This document shows, in pieces, positions 50,341 to 62,139 of a stretch of 64,000 nt of DNA. The stretch lies in NCBI GenBank assembly GCA_036937835.1, contig CM072862.1:17248501-17312500 (forward strand), written 5' to 3'. Numbering within the stretch: position 1 is the first letter of the stretch; each line of letters begins with the position of its first letter. The notes under the pieces are model-generated. The model had not been told where the DNA came from and did no database searches. It saw only the letters and a program-made list of their open reading frames with translations. The stretch is from Pampus argenteus (lineage: Eukaryota > Chordata > Actinopteri > Scombriformes > Stromateidae). The position numbers and the translations under genes were made by a program.

Positions 50341-50602
50341 AATAAACTGCTGACAAGCTCAGAGAGACTCAGAATGGGTCTAAATAGAGTGGAATTTTGA
50401 AGACAGCACTTTGGACAGAGTTTGGCATTCCAACAAAAGATAAGGGGGGAGAGAAATGAATGAGGAGGGCAGCCAAAGGCCTTTGTTTTATTTCAATACA
50501 AGGTTGTTTCTGAGATTGTACAGTGCATAGATTATGTATGCCTGATAGGAATGAGAGACTTGTTAACTCTGGTTAAAGCAGTGTTTGTATGTGTATTCCT
50601 AC

Positions 50603-50689
50603 CTTTTACTTCTGCCAGAAGTTCACTGGTGTTGAGCCTTTCCATCTTCTCTTTCCAATCTTTAGAAAGTAGTTTCTCCATGCAGGACT
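50603..50689 (-). CDS. sox6: sox6 exon: SCMEKLLSKDWKEK segment
   Basis: The peptide reads SCMEKLLSKDWKEKM, then ERLNTSELLAEVK, and the exon leaves in phase 1 with G of a Gly codon (donor AAAAG|GTAGGA). The match is to SOX6 (SCMEKLLSKDWKEKMERLNTSE) and not SOX5 (SIEKLLSKDWKDKL), so this exon helps fix the paralogue. The upstream boundary is ambiguous: CTTTTTCAG|AG|TCC offers two AGs two bases apart. The given coordinates use the first (87 nt, two bases completing a split codon); the second would give an 85-nt exon beginning TCC in phase 0. Knowing the preceding exon, which is outside the window, would decide it. The exon lies just before the leucine zipper. Confidence 0.95.
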
Positions 50690-52318
50690 CTGAAAAAGAA
50701 ATGTTCCTGTTTAGAATTAATACATTTATGTTAGTATAATGTATGGAATATAGCTTTTCTTTTTTATTTAGTGGATGATATGGATCTTTGAATCTGTTCA
50801 ATTCAATATGAAAGAGAGATATTTTATTTGATGGTGAACATTAAAGAGACTCTGCCTGACAAGTAAGAGATGAGCTAACGGTGGAGTGAGGAGGGAAGCA
50901 GGCATAGTGTAAGGGCAGAGACGCACATTAAATGGGAGGCAAGGACTGAGACTGGGTACATCCAAACGTTCACATAGCTGCCAATGATGAAAACAATTAA
51001 CATTTGTCCAGCAGACAATGAATCAGAGAAGGAATGGCTGCAAGCTGCCATGCTGTCGCTGGTGTAGCTGATAAAGAACACAGTTGGGCCGGCTGACCCA
51101 GGCCTCCACCATCCCTGCACCGCTTAGGGGTCAGCCTGTTCCCATCAAACACCAGCAGTACAAGCAAGCCTCCACCCCTCCACCTTGAGCCACTGTCTCC
51201 ATAAACTGCCTCCAGATCAATCATCTGTGCAGCATCTAGTCCTGTAGAAATTGTCCTCAGGTTATAGTGCCTGATAATATCATTTGTAAAATCATGTTCC
51301 TATAAATTCAGAGCAAAATGCAAAAACCAAAGCAGACACACTAACTATTACGACAAAGCCCAGGCACCCCATAATATATAGTCTAAGCACATATCTAACA
51401 GTGGATCATTTATGAACATGGTTCTGATAACAAAAAGAAAATAAGTGGAAAGAATCAAATGATTCCACGGAGGCAGGTTTTCACAGTTTGATATAATTTT
51501 CATGTATATTTTTTTTATTTTTACTTTTACTAGTTTGCACAGAGAGACAGAGAGAAAGATGGATGGAGGCCCTGTCACATGCAATATTCTCGACTCTTCC
51601 AGTTATACTGTTATTATCCTTGACATCAAACACAGAGTAGATTTATACAGTTTAAAATGTATACAAGTGTTGTTTCCTTTTATCCGTCTGTAATATCTCT
51701 TGCCCTCCGCTCCCACAAACCAAATACTGTTGCAAACACACTGACTTCAGAGGAACTGGGAGTAACAGGGGGTCAGTAGTTCTTGTGGCCTTGTTTGAGG
51801 ATGGCTTTTATAGAGATCAAGCAGAGTGACCGTTTTGTTTGATTGTCCACTTCCTCCAATGTGATGGGGGTCGACAGGACATCTTCAGCTCAGGGTCATT
51901 ATAACATTACTTCTGCTTTATTGACTTTCCAATTCCCAACTCACAGTTTGTACCCTTGACCCTAAGAGAGGGAGAGAGAAAAGGCTGTGTGTTTTTGGTT
52001 ATGTGTGTGTTTGTGTGTGTTAACTCCCTGCACGGCACAAAGATCACAGATCTTAAAACAGGGGTTAAGGGCAGGGGGGAGTAGTTGAGCTCAGCTCTTC
52101 TTCGCTGTGCCTCACCCCTGGGTGAGACAGCTTCCTCTCCCAGAACAACAAACTCCCCTCAAATCATTATCCTCAGACAGACAGAACAACATCAGAGCAT
52201 GACATCTTCTACCCTGAAGCACAGAAAAGGCTTATTTTATAAAGTGGTGTAAAGGGGGAATTAAACAAACACAGTGAACATATGTTAATATGCACACATA
52301 TGCTCCCTTTCTCTCACA

Positions 52319-52339
52319 CATACATACATACATACATAC
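52319..52339. repeat. (CATA)5 microsatellite
   Basis: About five uninterrupted CATA units, flanked by CACA-rich sequence. Confidence 0.9.
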
Positions 52340-52469
52340 GCGCACACACTTTCATCACAGATGCTGCCCCAGCACTTGATCATTAAGGAATGCACCAACT
52401 GTTGGAGATAATGTGGTGCCAGCTTCCATTCTACTCCAGTCCTCCCCCTCCCTTCCACCTCCCTCCCAG

Positions 52470-52594
52470 GAGAGCTGCCGCTCCCTCACTTCTCCATCCC
52501 CTCTGCTGGGCCAGATACGACCTGCCAAGTCCTCCAACAGGAGAGACTACAGCTGGAATGCACCACTGTCCTCCCTGCCTTCCACCTGGGAGAG
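52470..52594 (+). other. possible plus-strand internal exon, 125 nt
   Basis: On the plus strand a long pyrimidine tract ending CACCTCCCTCCCAG precedes GAGAGC, and TGGGAGAG|GTGAAT ends the segment: a strong acceptor and a fair donor. All three frames are open. Two look protein-like with GC-rich third positions: one reads SPLLGQIRPAKSSNRRDYSW, the other CQVLQQERLQLECTTV. I do not recognise either. Orientation is opposite to sox6, so it would belong to a nested or antisense transcript, coding or not. It could also be a chance GC-rich stretch. Confidence 0.3.
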
Positions 52595-53355
52595 GTGAAT
52601 AATGACCTGGATTAGTCTATAAAATAACTCTCAAACACCTTTCAGTGTTCAAACAGTGTGGACAAAACAGACAACCAAAAATGGATTTGGTGAAAGCAGA
52701 GCAACTTTTGCGCAGGCGTGCTCGAGGAAAACAGTAAATGAGTCAGATGTCTGGCTTTTTTCAAAACACCCTTCTACAGCCTATTTTTCAGAAGAATTTA
52801 GATTAATAGGAGGAATGCTATTTCAGTTTCTAAAATGCCTGTCTCTGGAGAAATTATAGATGCCAATGGAAACACTGGTTAGTATCAACATAATAATTAC
52901 TGTCAGGTTATGACACAGAGGATGTCAAACTCTGATACACAGTGTATTCACCATAAAATAACAAATTATTTCTGATAAAAGATTCACACATCACAGATTT
53001 CACCAGACAAATGAAATGCTGCTGGGCTGCAAGTGAAAAGGCGAACATAATTATTTAAAAACAGTTAGTACAGAACTTCTGAAGTTTTTGGAGTACAGAA
53101 TACTTTGCTGCTCTTGTTCTCTTAAAGTAGGACATCACATATTGGGGAATTAGCTTAAACAAGAGAGGAGTCCAGTGAGTTTATTTTTATTTTCCTATGG
53201 GGGCTCTTAAATCTCTCTCACCCCCACCCCTTCCATTTCTTTCCCTCCCCCTCTCGAGATAAAATGCTCTGTGGCTGGGGAGCAGGCCATTCAGCTGGGA
53301 TGAGAATGGAATGAAAACAATAGCCCTTATCAGGCTCTTATTTACATTTTCCCAG

Positions 53356-53568
53356 CGTCGCTGCACTAGACAGCTTGGCTTGTCACCAAGCCCAGATCAC
53401 CCCACTGGACCCAGACCAACTTCCCCTAGCCCCAGCGATTCCAATGGTCCCTATGGACCCTTTCCTGGCACAGACACCCTCCACTCTGCAGCTAGCACAG
53501 ATAGCAACATACAAGACAAAACTACTGGAGTGTGTGTCCAAGACGTGTTCCCATTGAGAGGGGAATGA
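53356..53568 (+). other. possible plus-strand second exon
   Basis: A strong acceptor (TTACATTTTCCCAG|CGTCGC) begins the segment, 761 bp after the donor of the preceding plus-strand candidate. Joined to it, two frames stay open. One reads LPLAPAIPMVPMDPFLAQTP and then STLQLAQIATYKTK, stopping at 53557; the other is Ser/Pro/Gly-rich and stops at 53568. No strong donor was seen before the stops, so it may be a last exon; ATTAAA occurs near 53889. No homologue is recognised. The STLQLAQ pattern loosely recalls Leu/Gln-rich helices of nuclear RNA-binding proteins, which is not enough for a name. Confidence 0.3.
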
Positions 53569-54839
53569 TTTTTGGACTACTAAGCCCATCTGGGTCTCAT
53601 TGTTTCTTCTCTGGGGCTGGTGCTGTATAGCTGGAAAAATGCCCTGAACCCTTTTCTGTGATTTTTTGAGAGTATCCAAGTAGCACTCAGAAGAAAGTGA
53701 ATTGTCATTGCTGATTTAATAGTACCACAATCAATATGTTTATCTGCTATCAGCACTGTCATCTCTAGTTTACAGCTTTTCTGTGCAGGTATTCTGTGAT
53801 CTTATTGATGTGGGTGAACAAGCAAAGGGATTGAGACACCTAAAACTAAGATGAGTTGGCTAGATTAGAGTGCAGCTTCTTTCACTGTATTAAAAACAAA
53901 GCTAATGATCCTCATAAATCTCAACAAAGGAATGTTTCTCGGTTGATGTGTGACATAAACAAAGCTTTCAGCACCTGGTAGTCAGTGCTGCCAGAATATC
54001 ATGTTCAGTATAAACCACAGTAGTGGAGCTAAAAGCCAGATTACCAATAACTTTCTGTCCTGACACCGACTGACTCCCTGACAAGTCTCAAGGAAATGAT
54101 CATCACTGCTCTTTATATGTCTTTCCCTCTAATATGTTTCCTCTTACAGTAGACTCTCACTGATATGCAACAACTAATCTGAATTTTAGAAAAGATAAGT
54201 TTTAACAAAGGTAAGGAAAGTCATTGGTTAATTTATGTTTTTATTGCTGCTCTAAACACAGTAGTTCATTCAAATGCTCGATGCAAAGTTCAAATCACTG
54301 AGCAGAACATCAACAATCTTGTCACTTTGGAATACGATTGGACAGTAATAAAGCAGATCTTTTTCATCTTTTTCAATTCATGACATATTAATTTTTGAAT
54401 GGATTTCTAGATTACCATGGCTTTATGTATTAAAGTTAGCAAATATACCAGCACAAAATGACCATCTTCACATTTCAATGTTTTCAATGTCTGAAAGGTT
54501 TAGTCTACTAAATTTGTTGATCCAACAAAACATGCCATCATGTTTCAAAAGACTGACTGCCTCAAAGCACAAAAATGGTTTGTTACAACTTGCAGCAGTG
54601 GGTGTTTTATTACCCTGTGTTGTCAGCAATGAAATCGTTTCAACTGTCTGCCACCACATTCTGAGCTTCTCTGTATGCACTTTTCTCCCAGGAGAAAGAT
54701 GATACTTGTGTCTGAGTGTTTGTTGTGTTGAAAACCCGTTGGCAGAGAAAATAGGGCTATCGAGAAGAGTCAAATTAGCCATAAGTCATGGATAACAGTA
54801 TAAGAGATCTCCCCTTTAGCCTTGGCCTTGTATATCAGT

Positions 54840-54975
54840 TGTCCCAGCCTCAAGGGGAAACATGTAATTACCAAATCAATGATCAACTGACACTGACCAT
54901 ATGAATAATTTCCTCCCCAAAAAGCGGAGGCCTGTACTATTCATTAAGGCAAATGGGAAAACAATGCTATTGACT
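54840..54975. promoter_or_regulatory. candidate conserved non-coding element
   Basis: Repeat-free, with CATGTAATTACC, AATCAATGATCAAC and ACTATTCATTAAGG motifs. Enhancer-like texture; conservation untested. Confidence 0.2.
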
Positions 54976-55659
54976 GTATGGGGCCAATGTACACAGGAAA
55001 TGGGGTTAGAAGTTTGTAAACAAGCTTAAGTTTGAATTATTGTGTTGGAGCACTTTTTTTTTATTTTTTACTTTTAGCTGCTCAAGACATAAAAATGTAC
55101 AGTATTAAAGTCACATTGTATGAAAAAAATCTGAAAATCTAAAGTTGAACTACGGGAGATGCAAATCATTTAAAAATTGTAATCACACTTTGATTGACTT
55201 CATTATACTGTATAGTTGATCCTGATTCCACATGTAAAATGTAGGTGTCCAAATCATAGAAAATAAAAATCTGGAGGGTGAAATTAAAAACCTTTCTCCT
55301 ACACTCAGTGTTAAAGACAGTATATTTCTTTAATTCAGGCATAAATTTCTCAGAGATAAAACTCTCAGAATATCAGTCAGACAATGATAGGCTGACATCT
55401 AATTTCCCATCCACTCTGCACTGCACGGGAAACAAATCAAAAGTCGAGATTGATAAAAAAGAAAATGACTGTGACACACTTCAAGGACTCCTTTGAATAT
55501 CTTAATCACAGACACACTAAAAACAAAACCCCATCATCACACCAAATAAAACATAATAATTACAAGAGGCAGGCAGGGAAGTGAAATGCAGAGAGAAAAC
55601 ATGTTTTTGTCATTCAGCCGGTAGTCCCTGAGACAACAGCTGTTGGATGCTGCAAATAC

Positions 55660-55960
55660 TCCTGAAGTCTCCATAATCATGGCGTTATTGAAGTGAGGAC
55701 AAAAAGGGCACTAATTGCAAGGGAGCAATCGGAACGCAATAGGTTACACACCCGGGTGATGCCGCACAATGCAAACGCTAAAGAGGGAGCTGGGGGGAAA
55801 AACATTCTGAGCACAACAGTGCGTTGTCGCTCATTTTCAGGCAATTACCTTTCCTCGTTGTCAACAGTTTTAATAACCTCTACCATTTCCAGAAGACTTT
55901 TTGGTGCAGTTAAATAATTTCAGCTTTTTAATATGTAATTACTAGTGCTGGCATGCATAA
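55660..55960. promoter_or_regulatory. candidate conserved element with raised CpG
   Basis: It holds around nine CpGs (for example CATGGCGTTATTG, ATCGGAACGC, GTGCGTTGTCGC), more than most of the window, along with GGCACTAATTGC and GGCAATTACC cores. The short open frames are not persuasive. Confidence 0.2.
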
Positions 55961-56864
55961 ATAAAAAGGTCCAGCTCCTTGAGACATGTCAGTGTATTGT
56001 GGAACACCTGCACCTCATGGTGGGCTTTCTTTAACTGACACCTAATCATTATTCCACTTGGTGAACATCTCTGTTAGTCACCTTCAGACTCCTGTCCTGT
56101 TTGGTCATGTAAACAGTTGCTATAAATATACTGCAGGTAACCTGGATGAGATGTGCTTCATCGGAAATTGTGACAGAAAACAGATCTCCTCTGATCCAAT
56201 ACTTCTTTTTTCCTTCCTTGCCGCCTTCTTTCCTTCCATCCTACTTCTTACTGCACCTCTTACCTCCTCCAACAAAATGACATCATGCCCCATTTGTCTA
56301 TACGTCAAAATCATTTATTAGTCTCCAGAAGGGGTCACGTGTCAGTATTTGTTTCTGATAATGAAAGTTAAAGGGCTTTTAATGAATAGGAGTTTGAGAA
56401 GCTGTTTTTTAGAAACTAGTAATAGACCTAATAGTCTAATACAAAGCAGTTTTCATAGTTTGCACCCAGGAATAAATTAATTTTAAATTTGCTCCCAGCA
56501 AATATATTTGCTACTGTTTATTTAATTGAAGGTTGCAGAGTTAAGTGCCACATAGACTAAATTGACCCTTCTCACAAAGTCAAAACTCTGACCAATTTGC
56601 AATTTTAGAGTATTTTAGCTTTTTCTTTAGACTGCTAAACATGCTGGCCTATGTAACCAGGGAATTGTCCCTCATCCCTTGCCTTTATCTGCACTGACCA
56701 GCGTGTTAATCCCATAATGTCGACCTGGCCATTCTGAGAAGCCGTATACACACACAGCAACCTGACCTCTCTAAATAGGACACGTGTCTATCAAGCATAT
56801 ATGAATTAACCATCCCCAAGAGGCTTCACCTCCTGAGCTGAGCAGCATGTGACCTCTCCCAATC

Positions 56865-56975
56865 CATTTTACTGCGGCACTCTGTGGCAATCAGGCTTGA
56901 ATTATTAAAGTGAGCAGTGAGCAATGATCAATTCATTGCGGCCCTTGCTCGCAGACTGCCTGGCCGTACTTCAGC
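56865..56975. promoter_or_regulatory. candidate conserved non-coding element
   Basis: Unique sequence with TTGAATTATTAAAG, AATGATCAATTCATTG (partly palindromic) and CCATTTTACTGCGG. Texture suggests an enhancer; conservation untested. Confidence 0.25.
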
Positions 56976-58303
56976 AGAAATGACATTGAGAACACTTGAG
57001 TATGCTTCCAGACAATGCACATAAATGTGAAATATGTCAGACCCAATATGTCAATAATCATAACTGTACAGGCTGAGGCCATGTCCAGGCTAATCCTACA
57101 GAAACGCTGTTAGATGACTCTGGGGTGAGCAGGTTTCAGCGCTGTGATTTCTTACAAATGCTTTCTTAAGAGAAAGAGCGGGAGAAGTTGAGGGGCAGAC
57201 AAGGGGCTGGTATGTAGCATGCTGAGTAGTGCTGGACATCGCCAACTTCCTCACCTTACTTCCTGGGAGAAGGCCTTTGGTATTATGGGATTGTGATGTT
57301 TTTAAGAAATAGTCTATGTATATTTTGTGAACATATCTTGTAACACTATGGTAGATGTATTATCCTTGTAGAGGCTATGGGCCAAAAAAAGCTCAGATTG
57401 AAAGGCACCATGCAGTCTTAACCCCCTCTTATCTACACAAATTGGAAAGGGGAAAACAAAAGCAGAGAGGTTGAAAGGGAGAACGACTACAGCAAAGTAT
57501 GTAACTCAAGGAACCTGGAAGTAGGAGGACAGTGAGAAAAAAAAAATCCAATCAAAACTTCGTGAGGAGATGAGGAGCCAAGATAAACCAGTACTCAGAG
57601 CCCCCAAAACTGCAATCTCCCCTTAAGCCGGAGAGTGGCAGCTGGCAGAACAGCTGGTGAATAGGATTAATGTCAGAAGAATGAAATAAAACTCAACATA
57701 TGTCCGAGCCTGAGGTGTTGGGACTGTGCGTGATTGTGCCCCCGATGGATGCCATGTGTGCAGCTGGAAGGAGCTGCTGTGCTGCTCCGCTCTCTACCCC
57801 ACAAGGTCACTTTTAAGAACTAGGACTATTAAATGCTTGGATGGCAAAATTAACTTTTCATTCCCTCTCCTCTCTTCTCTTTTGCTTCAAAGTCCCTATT
57901 CATGCAGCAGAGGGAGTCTATTGAACACGACTACCAATACAATGCACTCTAAAATTCATCAGGAAAACAATTTACTACCTTGAATTAAAGACTACTTCTA
58001 AGAATCAGACAAGGTCAAAGACAAGTTGAGTTTTTATTAAAATGGTGAAAGATAAAACATAAACAGTTTAGTTAATTTATCAGTCCTGTATTTTCTTTCT
58101 TTTTTTTCTCCGACATAATTGTCTGTGTTTCAATAGTGGTTAGTTTAACTAATAAAGGTTCTAATAAAGCAAGCCTTAAAAACACCTCAAGTGCAACTTT
58201 GGTTAATTAATTTTTTTTAACCTGATAACAATGGAGCAAGACAGCAAAACAAAAAGGTAATAAGAGAAAAAAGAAATAAAGACAGACTGTTAAGTGTGTG
58301 TTT

Positions 58304-58320
58304 TGTGTGTGTGTGTGTGT
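58304..58320. repeat. TG microsatellite
   Basis: About eight uninterrupted TG units, with imperfect GT repeats before it. Confidence 0.9.
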
Positions 58321-58912
58321 CTCTGAGCATGCATGTTTTTGGTTTACCAGAAAGAATCTGATGCTGATGAGGGGATCAGTACTTGTGAAAATGAACATTA
58401 TGGGAGAAATATGTGGACTTGATTTCAATTTATAATTTCCATTTGATGTCGGTAATCATTAGGGTCCACACACTGTAATAAATTATAATTTTACACAAAA
58501 ATTAAATTACTGGGTACCTTGCATTGGAGAGATTTTTTTTGGGTACCCTGCAATTTAACTGTCAGATATAAACTTGCCTGCTAATCAATGCTCGAAAACA
58601 TTCACATTTATTCATCTATGTTAAATTAATAGATGTGTGAAGAAAACGTGGAGTACTGTGATCATGGCTGTTCAGTGTGATTTAGTAAATTAATGGGTGT
58701 CTGACTCTACAAGGACAAAAAGAGACTAATAGGATCCACATGAATGCATTACAATTTGCAGTGAAGCTAAGTGTCTGGTGTAGATACCAAAACTTTATTT
58801 CATCATAAATGCTGGACGACCGCGATGCGCTTCAGAGATTGAACCATAAGATATTAAAAAAAGCACAAATTACAAGAATAAGATGGGCAACATACCATAC
58901 TTTGTCTAATAG

Positions 58913-58913
<1 letters not shown>

Positions 58914-58945
<32 letters not shown>
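58914..58945. repeat. (TA)16 microsatellite
   Basis: Sixteen uninterrupted TA units. Confidence 0.95.
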
Positions 58946-58946
<1 letters not shown>

Positions 58947-59374
58947 TATAAATTTGTTGAAAGTGTGTGTGTATGTGAGCATATCCTCCGACTGTATAAT
59001 ATATTCTAATTTCAGTTTCCAATCTAAAATCTAAACTCACAGTTAGTTTCTACTTCTGCACTTTGGCATTCTCATTTTCAATTGGTAATTAAACACATTT
59101 ATTGAATGTCATGGTTAACTTTGTTTACTAAGATGCCAGAGTTCAGGAAGCCCACACACACTGTTTACTGGACTGAAAGACCAAAGGTCACTATTTTTAG
59201 AATAGAAACGAGATAGCACGAGATGCATGCTACAAAAAGCTCTTCATATTCAATAATATTATAATAATTATATCTCCATACCACTGTAGCCACCTTAAAC
59301 AGTACTATTCTCATTTCACTGGAGAAAGTAATGATGAAGTAACCATAGTACTTCCAAAGGTTAAGCATTCCTAC

Positions 59375-59482
59375 CCTTAGAAAGTCCCCATTCATTTCCA
59401 CACAGCTAAGTGTCTCAATGTGCTGTTGTTCAAGTTGGTTCAGCAACAATAGAAGCTGTATTTTTCTTTTCAGTCGGCCCAT
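59375..59482 (-). other. possible alternative first coding exon of sox6
   Basis: Within a 143-codon minus-strand frame (59596-59165), ATG at 59482 opens a 36-codon stretch reading MGRLKRKIQLLLLLNQ, then LEQQHIETLSCVEMNG and DFLR. It ends exactly in phase 0 at AAGG|GTAGGA, a plausible donor. Spliced to the second AG of the SCMEKLL exon it would stay in frame and give a short N-terminus with a Leu-rich helix. No promoter was identified, and the peptide is not one I know from SOX6. Chance remains likely. Confidence 0.2.
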
Positions 59483-61649
59483 TCCCTTTCTACAAAGCCA
59501 TAAGGATGGAAACCTGCTGGGCAAAGATAGAGAAATTTCCTTCTCATGAATGACTGAGTTCACTGGTCCAGCTCTCGACGGGTAAGCTGACAACAAGCCT
59601 TACAGTATCATTTTTATCGAGCAGACTGCCACCCACCCAGAAAAAGAGGGACAAAGAAGAAAAAGGAGGATGAGGTGTGTAGTGAAAGGTGTGAAGAAGT
59701 GATTTTATCAGTTCTAACTACCTAATTTGCTATTTTAAATATTATGCTAAGTAGGACAAGAATAACAAAAGGGCAGCCCAAACAATAATAATTAGTCCTG
59801 ATCCCTAGTCATAATGTCAACTTATGGTTTGCACTTCATGATATGAAATTGACAATGTGACATTAAAGAATATTAATCACTCAAATCAGTACAGACTTTA
59901 AAAATTATACTCGGGGTACTTCCAAAGAGAGATGAAGTTTGTCAAATAATTATAATCATTGGCACTGGCGTTTTGCGGTGCAATAAAACACATTTTTATT
60001 CGTTTCTTCTGACATCCTCATCTCATCTCCGGGCGCATGTAATGTTATTGAACAAGGATAAAGAAAATGCATTGAGTGGGAGGAAACATCTGTTCCATCA
60101 CTACTGATTAAATAGTCTCTTTGTTCAAGAAGCAACCCATCAAAGTTTGGTGTAAGACATCCATGCTCGCTCTTAGAAAAAAAACAATGCAAATATGTTA
60201 ATAGGCTGCATGTATGCTAGTTGTCATGTTTGCTTGTGTCAAGGCGGATCTCTTAGCTGGATGGCTGACGTACCTCCGACTTACAGAACAAGCCTGCAAT
60301 GTGCTCTGAAATCATTAGCAGGCCACAGAGGCTGTCTGTGCCCAGGGTGTGAGTTACACTCACACTATTTTGATCCTTGGTCAGATGACACCAGCTCTTT
60401 TGTCAAGTTATGTGTGGAGAATGCTTGGGAGTTGAATGCCACAGCTAGGACAGTGATACTGAGCTGGCACACAAGTCTCCCAGTGTAACCCTACTTCAGG
60501 CATTCACACACACACACACAGCAGGACACATGTGCCCTCCCTCTGCCCCCCATCCCATTGTGGAATAACCCCTGTTATCCCCATTTCTGACTCATTAAGC
60601 CCCTCCTCCTCCTCAGCTGTACTGACTATATGAAGTTTGCCTTTTTCTTTTCCCCCTTTTCATGCTCCTTTCAACTGCAAAACCAGACTGCTATTTCCCA
60701 AATCTAGGCTTCACGGCTCAATGATAAATATAGTAGCATTAATGGCTTCTGCCTTCTTATGTGTCAGCATTTCACCATCTCTGTACCCCTCCAAATGCTG
60801 TGTGTGTCACATAAAACAGTCAGGCCATTACAAACTGCTGCTGATTTAATTACCCAGTCACATACATAGCGCAAAGAGGCAAATCTATTGTTTCCTTCTA
60901 AAAAACAAACTTCTTACTTCAAATTCGTACTGCACAAGCAGTGATATTTACTCCATTTCTATGCTGTTCATTTTAAATGCAGTTGACAAGACATACCTAC
61001 AACCAGTGTGTGTGTGGGTGTGTGAAAGACAAACAAGCCTCTATGTAGCCCTGGCTGTGATTTGTCTCTAAGAGACACCCGTTTCCTCCTATCAAGGGGT
61101 TCCTGTGCAGTCAGTAAGCCAGGATCACAATGGGAGTTTTGTGCTGCATGGGTGTAGGGGGACACACTCAACAGCTGAAACCCAGGAAGATGGCCCCTGG
61201 AATGCTCCACAGCAGTTGCTACTGTTGACTAATCGGAATATGAGAACTGGGGAAGGTGATCTTGAATGCAAAGAATGGCACATTGAAGAAGCAGCTGCTT
61301 GTTTTGTCATCTGAATGAGCAAGACAGCAGAAAGGGTTCCCATTTTGAAAGTGGCAACAAAATCTATATCTTAGCTTGTGTAAAGTGAAACCTGTGTCAG
61401 CCTCCATCGTCCTATGGGGACACGCCTGTGTTATGTGAAGGCTCTGTTTTGGAACAGATAGTAAATACATAATTCAGCAGTGGACCGGGCACTCTGTGCT
61501 CCCTATTCCCCACATACAGCTACTCCGTTTAGCCCTGGGCTCTGATCTCAACCTGGCAGAGGAGCAACTCTGTCACTGGAGAGTGAGATGGGGTGGGAGA
61601 CAAATATTATAGGGAGGGAAAATGTTGATCTGGATCAGGTAAGGGTGAC

Positions 61650-61790
61650 AAGATGGTAAAGGTAAATATGGAAAAGGAGGAAGAAAAGGCAAGAGGACAA
61701 AAAGGAAAAGAGAAAGGGGTAAAACTGGAGAAAAAGGAAGAGAAGATTATGGGATAGGGAGATTAGGGAGGAGTGAGGGGCAGGGTATCT
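61650..61790. repeat. purine-rich tract
   Basis: About 140 bp of mostly A and G with few pyrimidine interruptions (motifs such as GGAGGAAGAAAAGG and GGAAAAGAGAAAGGGG), ending in GGGAGATTAGGGAGG. Not a clean tandem repeat. Confidence 0.7.
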
Positions 61791-62115
61791 TTTTTTTTGA
61801 AAGTTCACATGTCAGGCTGGCAGGCTGCCTGCGGCATACAGCCGAAAAATCTATTTAACGTCTGCTTCACAGGGTGACAAGAGGGTTGATTGGCATAGAG
61901 CAGAGAGCCTCTTTTGATCATATGTCCTAACAAGCGATTCCAGCTCATGTCTCTTCAGCCTGAACAGATCTACATTACCTATTCAAACAAAAGTGACAGA
62001 CCAGAGCACTGCTCCGCTGGGCTGGTGCACCACACCACAGGCCAAGAGAGAACACATACACATGCACATACACACACATACAGGAAGGCCCCTACTGACA
62101 CAGAGTATATGCAAG

Positions 62116-62139
62116 CACACACACACACACACACACACA
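62116..62139. repeat. (CA)12 microsatellite
   Basis: Twelve uninterrupted CA units, with scattered ACACAT-type repeats upstream from about 62050. Confidence 0.95.

Larger units (their letters stand above)
40780..50602 (-). other. sox6: sox6 intron, 9,823 bp
   Basis: Donor AAAAG|GTAGGA at 50602, acceptor CTCACTAG at 40780, phase 1. It contains homopolymer and TC repeats at 47457-47956, conserved-looking blocks near 41970-42360 and 49050-49260, and a CpG cluster at 49999-50340. A 173-codon plus-strand frame (47832-48353) runs through poly-T and the TC repeat and is not a gene. Confidence 0.9.

Noticed and set aside
50532..50602. Frame continuing past SELLAEVK on the minus strand
   Set aside because: Read-through past donor AAAAG|GTAGGA; the split Gly is completed by the exon at 40779.
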